From: Planctomycetota bacterium
GTDB taxonomy: Bacteria; Planctomycetota; Planctomycetia; Planctomycetales; Planctomycetaceae
NCBI GenBank assembly: GCA_023429275.1
Contig: JAEYWB010000871.1
Coordinates: 1 to 5,567, forward strand
Length of the DNA stretch: 5,567 nt
Reading direction: 5' to 3'
Notes under the pieces: generated by a model
The model's database searches: none
Told to the model about the DNA's origin: nothing
The model's input: only the letters and a program-made list of their open reading frames with translations
Part shown: piece after piece, positions 3,504 to 5,567 of the stretch
How the letters are laid out: each line of letters starts with the position of its first letter
How positions within the stretch are numbered: the first letter of the stretch is position 1
Position numbers and translations under genes: made by a program

Positions 3504-5567
3504 ATGAAGGCAGCTTTCCGACGACTGACCCAGGGGGCAGCGTTCCTGACGGTTCTTGGAGGGCTGCTGATCGCGGGGGGGGCTTTCAACCGTCCCGCTC
3601 TTGCCGGGCCGGATGACAAGGATACCGCCAAGCTCGTTGTGCAGATGATTTCGCGGTTCCACCTAAGCCGCCCGCTCGTCGACGACAAGGCGTCGAGCAA
3701 GCTCCTCGACCTGTACATCAAGCACCTCGACAACCAGAAGATCTACTTCCTGCAGTCGGACATCGACGAATTCTCCCAGCACCGGACGACTCTCGACGAC
3801 GAGCTGAAGGCGGGAGACTGCTCTTTCGGCTACATGGTCTTCAACCGGTACAAGGAACGGATGAAGAGCCAGATCGCCGTCGCCAACAAGTGGATCGACG
3901 CCGAGCACGATTTCGCGCTCGATGAGTCGATCGTCACCGATCCGGACGTCCAGACGTGGGCGAAGACCCAGGAAGAGCTCGACGACCGCTGGCGGCAGCG
4001 GATCAAGTTCGACCTGCTCCAGGGCCGGCTCGACAACACCCCGGTCGAAAAGACCCGGGAGCGGCTCCACAAGCGGTATCGCAACGCGATCCTGAACATC
4101 AACAACATGGGTGAAGGGGAAGAGCTGGAGTTCTACCTCACCGCCTTTACGCAGTGCTTTGACCCTCACTCGACCTATATGTCTCCCCAGTCTTGGGAGA
4201 ACTTTCAGATTGACCTGCGGCTGAGCCTCGACGGCATCGGCGCGGCGCTCCGTTCGGACGACGGGTTCACGATCGTCGCCGATATCGTCAAGGGGGGGGC
4301 CGCCTCGAAGGATGGCCGCCTCAAGGTCGGGGACAAGATCCTCGGCGTCGGCCAGGGTGCCAGCGGCGACATCGAGGATATCTATGAGGCGAAGCTGAAC
4401 GATGTCGTCCGCAAGATCCGCGGTCAGCGCGGGACGATCGTCCGCCTGCAGGTGAAGCCGGAAGCGGGTGGCGAGAACAAGATCTACAACATCACCCGGG
4501 ACAAGGTCGAACTCCAGGAGCGGGCCGTCCGCGGGGAGATCATCGATACCGTCAGCCGCACCGGTCGTCCGGGGCGGATCGGCGTCGTCAGCCTGCCTTC
4601 GTTCTACCGTGACTTCGAGGGTGCCCAGGGAGGCGTCGAGAACTTCAAGAGCGCTGCGAAGGACCTGGAAGTGGTCCTGCAGAACTTCAACCGTGAAGGT
4701 GTCGACGGCGTCATCATCGATCTCCGCGACAACGGCGGGGGAGCCCTGAGCGAGGCGATCGAGGTTTCCGGTCACTTCATCGACGAAGGTCCTGTCGTTC
4801 AGGTGAAGGAACCCAACGGTCGCGTCCGGGCTCTCGATGACGAACTGCAGGGCGTTCTCTACAACGGTCCGCTGGTTGTGGTCTGCAACCGTCTCTCGGC
4901 CTCGGCCTCGGAGATCTTCGCGGGAGTCATCGCGGACTATCACCGCGGCCTCGTGATCGGCGATACGACGACGCACGGCAAGGGGACCGTCCAGAACCTG
5001 ATGGAAGTCGCCACGAACGAGCCGTTCCGGATCTTCAGCGCGAAGGACCGGGGGAAGCTCAAGCTGACGATCCAGCAGTTCTACCGCGTCAATGGCGACA
5101 GCACGCAGAACCGCGGCGTCCGGTCGGACGTCGTCCTGCCGTCGTTGCTCGATCATCTCGACCAGGGAGAGGCGTTCCTCGACAACGCCCTGCCGTTCGA
5201 CCAGATCCAGCCGGCCGCCCACACAGACAACCGCCTCGTCCCGCCAAGCCTCGTCGCGGCGCTGCAGAAGGCGAGCGAAGCCCGGGTGACACGCGACAAG
5301 GACCTGGAAAAGGTCAACAAGGCGATCACCCGCTACCTCGAGCGGAAGAGCCGCAAGACGGTCTCCCTGAACGAGGCGACGCTGAAGGCGGAACGGGAGC
5401 AGGACAAGGAGTTCGAGGATCCGAACGCCGACAAGTCGGACGACGAAGAATTCGAGAAGAAGAAGGAGACGGAGTTCTTCCCGGAGAACGGCTACAACAA
5501 GGAACTGCTGAACGTGACGCTCGCCTACATCGCCGGCCTGAAGAACCAGGTCGCTGCCCAGAAGTAG
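3504..5567 (+). CDS. prc: Tail-specific C-terminal processing protease Prc/Tsp (peptidase S41A)
   Basis: Periplasmic or exported serine protease that degrades or trims proteins from their C-terminus. From ATG 3504 it has 687 residues, close to E. coli Prc (682). A signal peptide (1-34; hydrophobic 12-27, ALA then GP at the cleavage site) is followed by the Prc N-terminal domain (about 40-215; YFLQSDIDEF at 81-90), FDPHSTYMSP (219-228), a PDZ domain (about 238-325, beginning LSLDGIGA) and the S41 core (about 335-545). The core has VIIDLRDNGGGALSEA (403-418), SASASE with catalytic Ser467, and HGKGTVQ with catalytic Lys493. The Ser-Lys spacing is 26, one residue more than in typical CtpA/Prc enzymes. 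QQFYRVNGDSTQNRGV (524-539) and a charged C-terminal domain (about 560-687, DUF3340-like) complete the family layout. Earlier in-frame starts exist (3324, GTG 3492), but the 3324 start would place 60 Arg-rich residues before the signal peptide. The gene ends at TAG on the last base of the window, and downstream partners are not visible. Confidence 0.95.
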   Translation: MKAAFRRLTQGAAFLTVLGGLLIAGGAFNRPALAGPDDKDTAKLVVQMISRFHLSRPLVDDKASSKLLDLYIKHLDNQKIYFLQSDIDEFSQHRTTLDDELKAGDCSFGYMVFNRYKERMKSQIAVANKWIDAEHDFALDESIVTDPDVQTWAKTQEELDDRWRQRIKFDLLQGRLDNTPVEKTRERLHKRYRNAILNINNMGEGEELEFYLTAFTQCFDPHSTYMSPQSWENFQIDLRLSLDGIGAALRSDDGFTIVADIVKGGAASKDGRLKVGDKILGVGQGASGDIEDIYEAKLNDVVRKIRGQRGTIVRLQVKPEAGGENKIYNITRDKVELQERAVRGEIIDTVSRTGRPGRIGVVSLPSFYRDFEGAQGGVENFKSAAKDLEVVLQNFNREGVDGVIIDLRDNGGGALSEAIEVSGHFIDEGPVVQVKEPNGRVRALDDELQGVLYNGPLVVVCNRLSASASEIFAGVIADYHRGLVIGDTTTHGKGTVQNLMEVATNEPFRIFSAKDRGKLKLTIQQFYRVNGDSTQNRGVRSDVVLPSLLDHLDQGEAFLDNALPFDQIQPAAHTDNRLVPPSLVAALQKASEARVTRDKDLEKVNKAITRYLERKSRKTVSLNEATLKAEREQDKEFEDPNADKSDDEEFEKKKETEFFPENGYNKELLNVTLAYIAGLKNQVAAQK

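Noticed and set aside
2820..3662. A 280-codon minus-strand frame covering gcvH, the divergent gap and the prc start.
   Set aside because: It is Ser/Arg/Pro-rich and conflicts with gcvH, which has a clear lipoyl-binding core in another frame on the same strand.
3663..5222. A 519-codon open frame on the minus strand opposite the protease gene.
   Set aside because: Its product is dominated by Asp, Arg, Val, Leu and Glu without domain-like blocks, as expected from the antisense of a GC-rich gene. The plus strand encodes an unmistakable Prc protease over the same bases.

Overview
The window is GC-rich bacterial chromosomal DNA, most likely from a planctomycete. The best evidence is the first gene, which has the planctomycete-typical DUF1549 (PSCyt2) and DUF1553 (PSD1) domain pair with a CxxCH motif. 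A palindromic intergenic element built around CGCTAGCG fits the same origin, but this is weaker and rests on memory. The assignment is inferred from domain content, not from a species-level match.

Layout: (1) bases 1-1525, plus strand: 3' part of an exported DUF1549/DUF1553 protein whose start lies upstream of the window. (2) 1526-1658: short convergent gap with a tandem GTTAAACG repeat and no convincing terminator. (3) 1659-2321, minus strand: a 220-residue soluble protein that I do not recognise, probably starting at TTG. (4) 2322-2736: gap of about 415 bases holding nested inverted repeats around a compact hairpin. (5) 2737-3192, minus strand: a GcvH-like lipoyl carrier with its lipoyl-lysine motif intact. 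(6) 3193-3503: divergent gap that must hold the promoters of gcvH and of the protease gene. (7) 3504-5567, plus strand: a complete Prc/Tsp-type tail-specific protease with signal peptide, PDZ domain, S41 Ser-Lys dyad and C-terminal domain. It ends on the last base of the window.

The genes do not form an evident pathway. Two encode exported proteins (DUF1549/1553 and Prc) and two encode probable cytosolic proteins (the unknown protein and GcvH). Orientation (+, -, -, +) gives at least three transcription units. The two minus-strand genes could share a transcript, but the palindromic element between them makes separate transcription at least as likely. No phage, transposase, CRISPR, tRNA or rRNA was seen. 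I see no clear new multi-gene system. The items most worth following up are the unrecognised 220-residue protein, the roughly 200-base concentric palindrome, and the stand-alone GcvH with extended termini.
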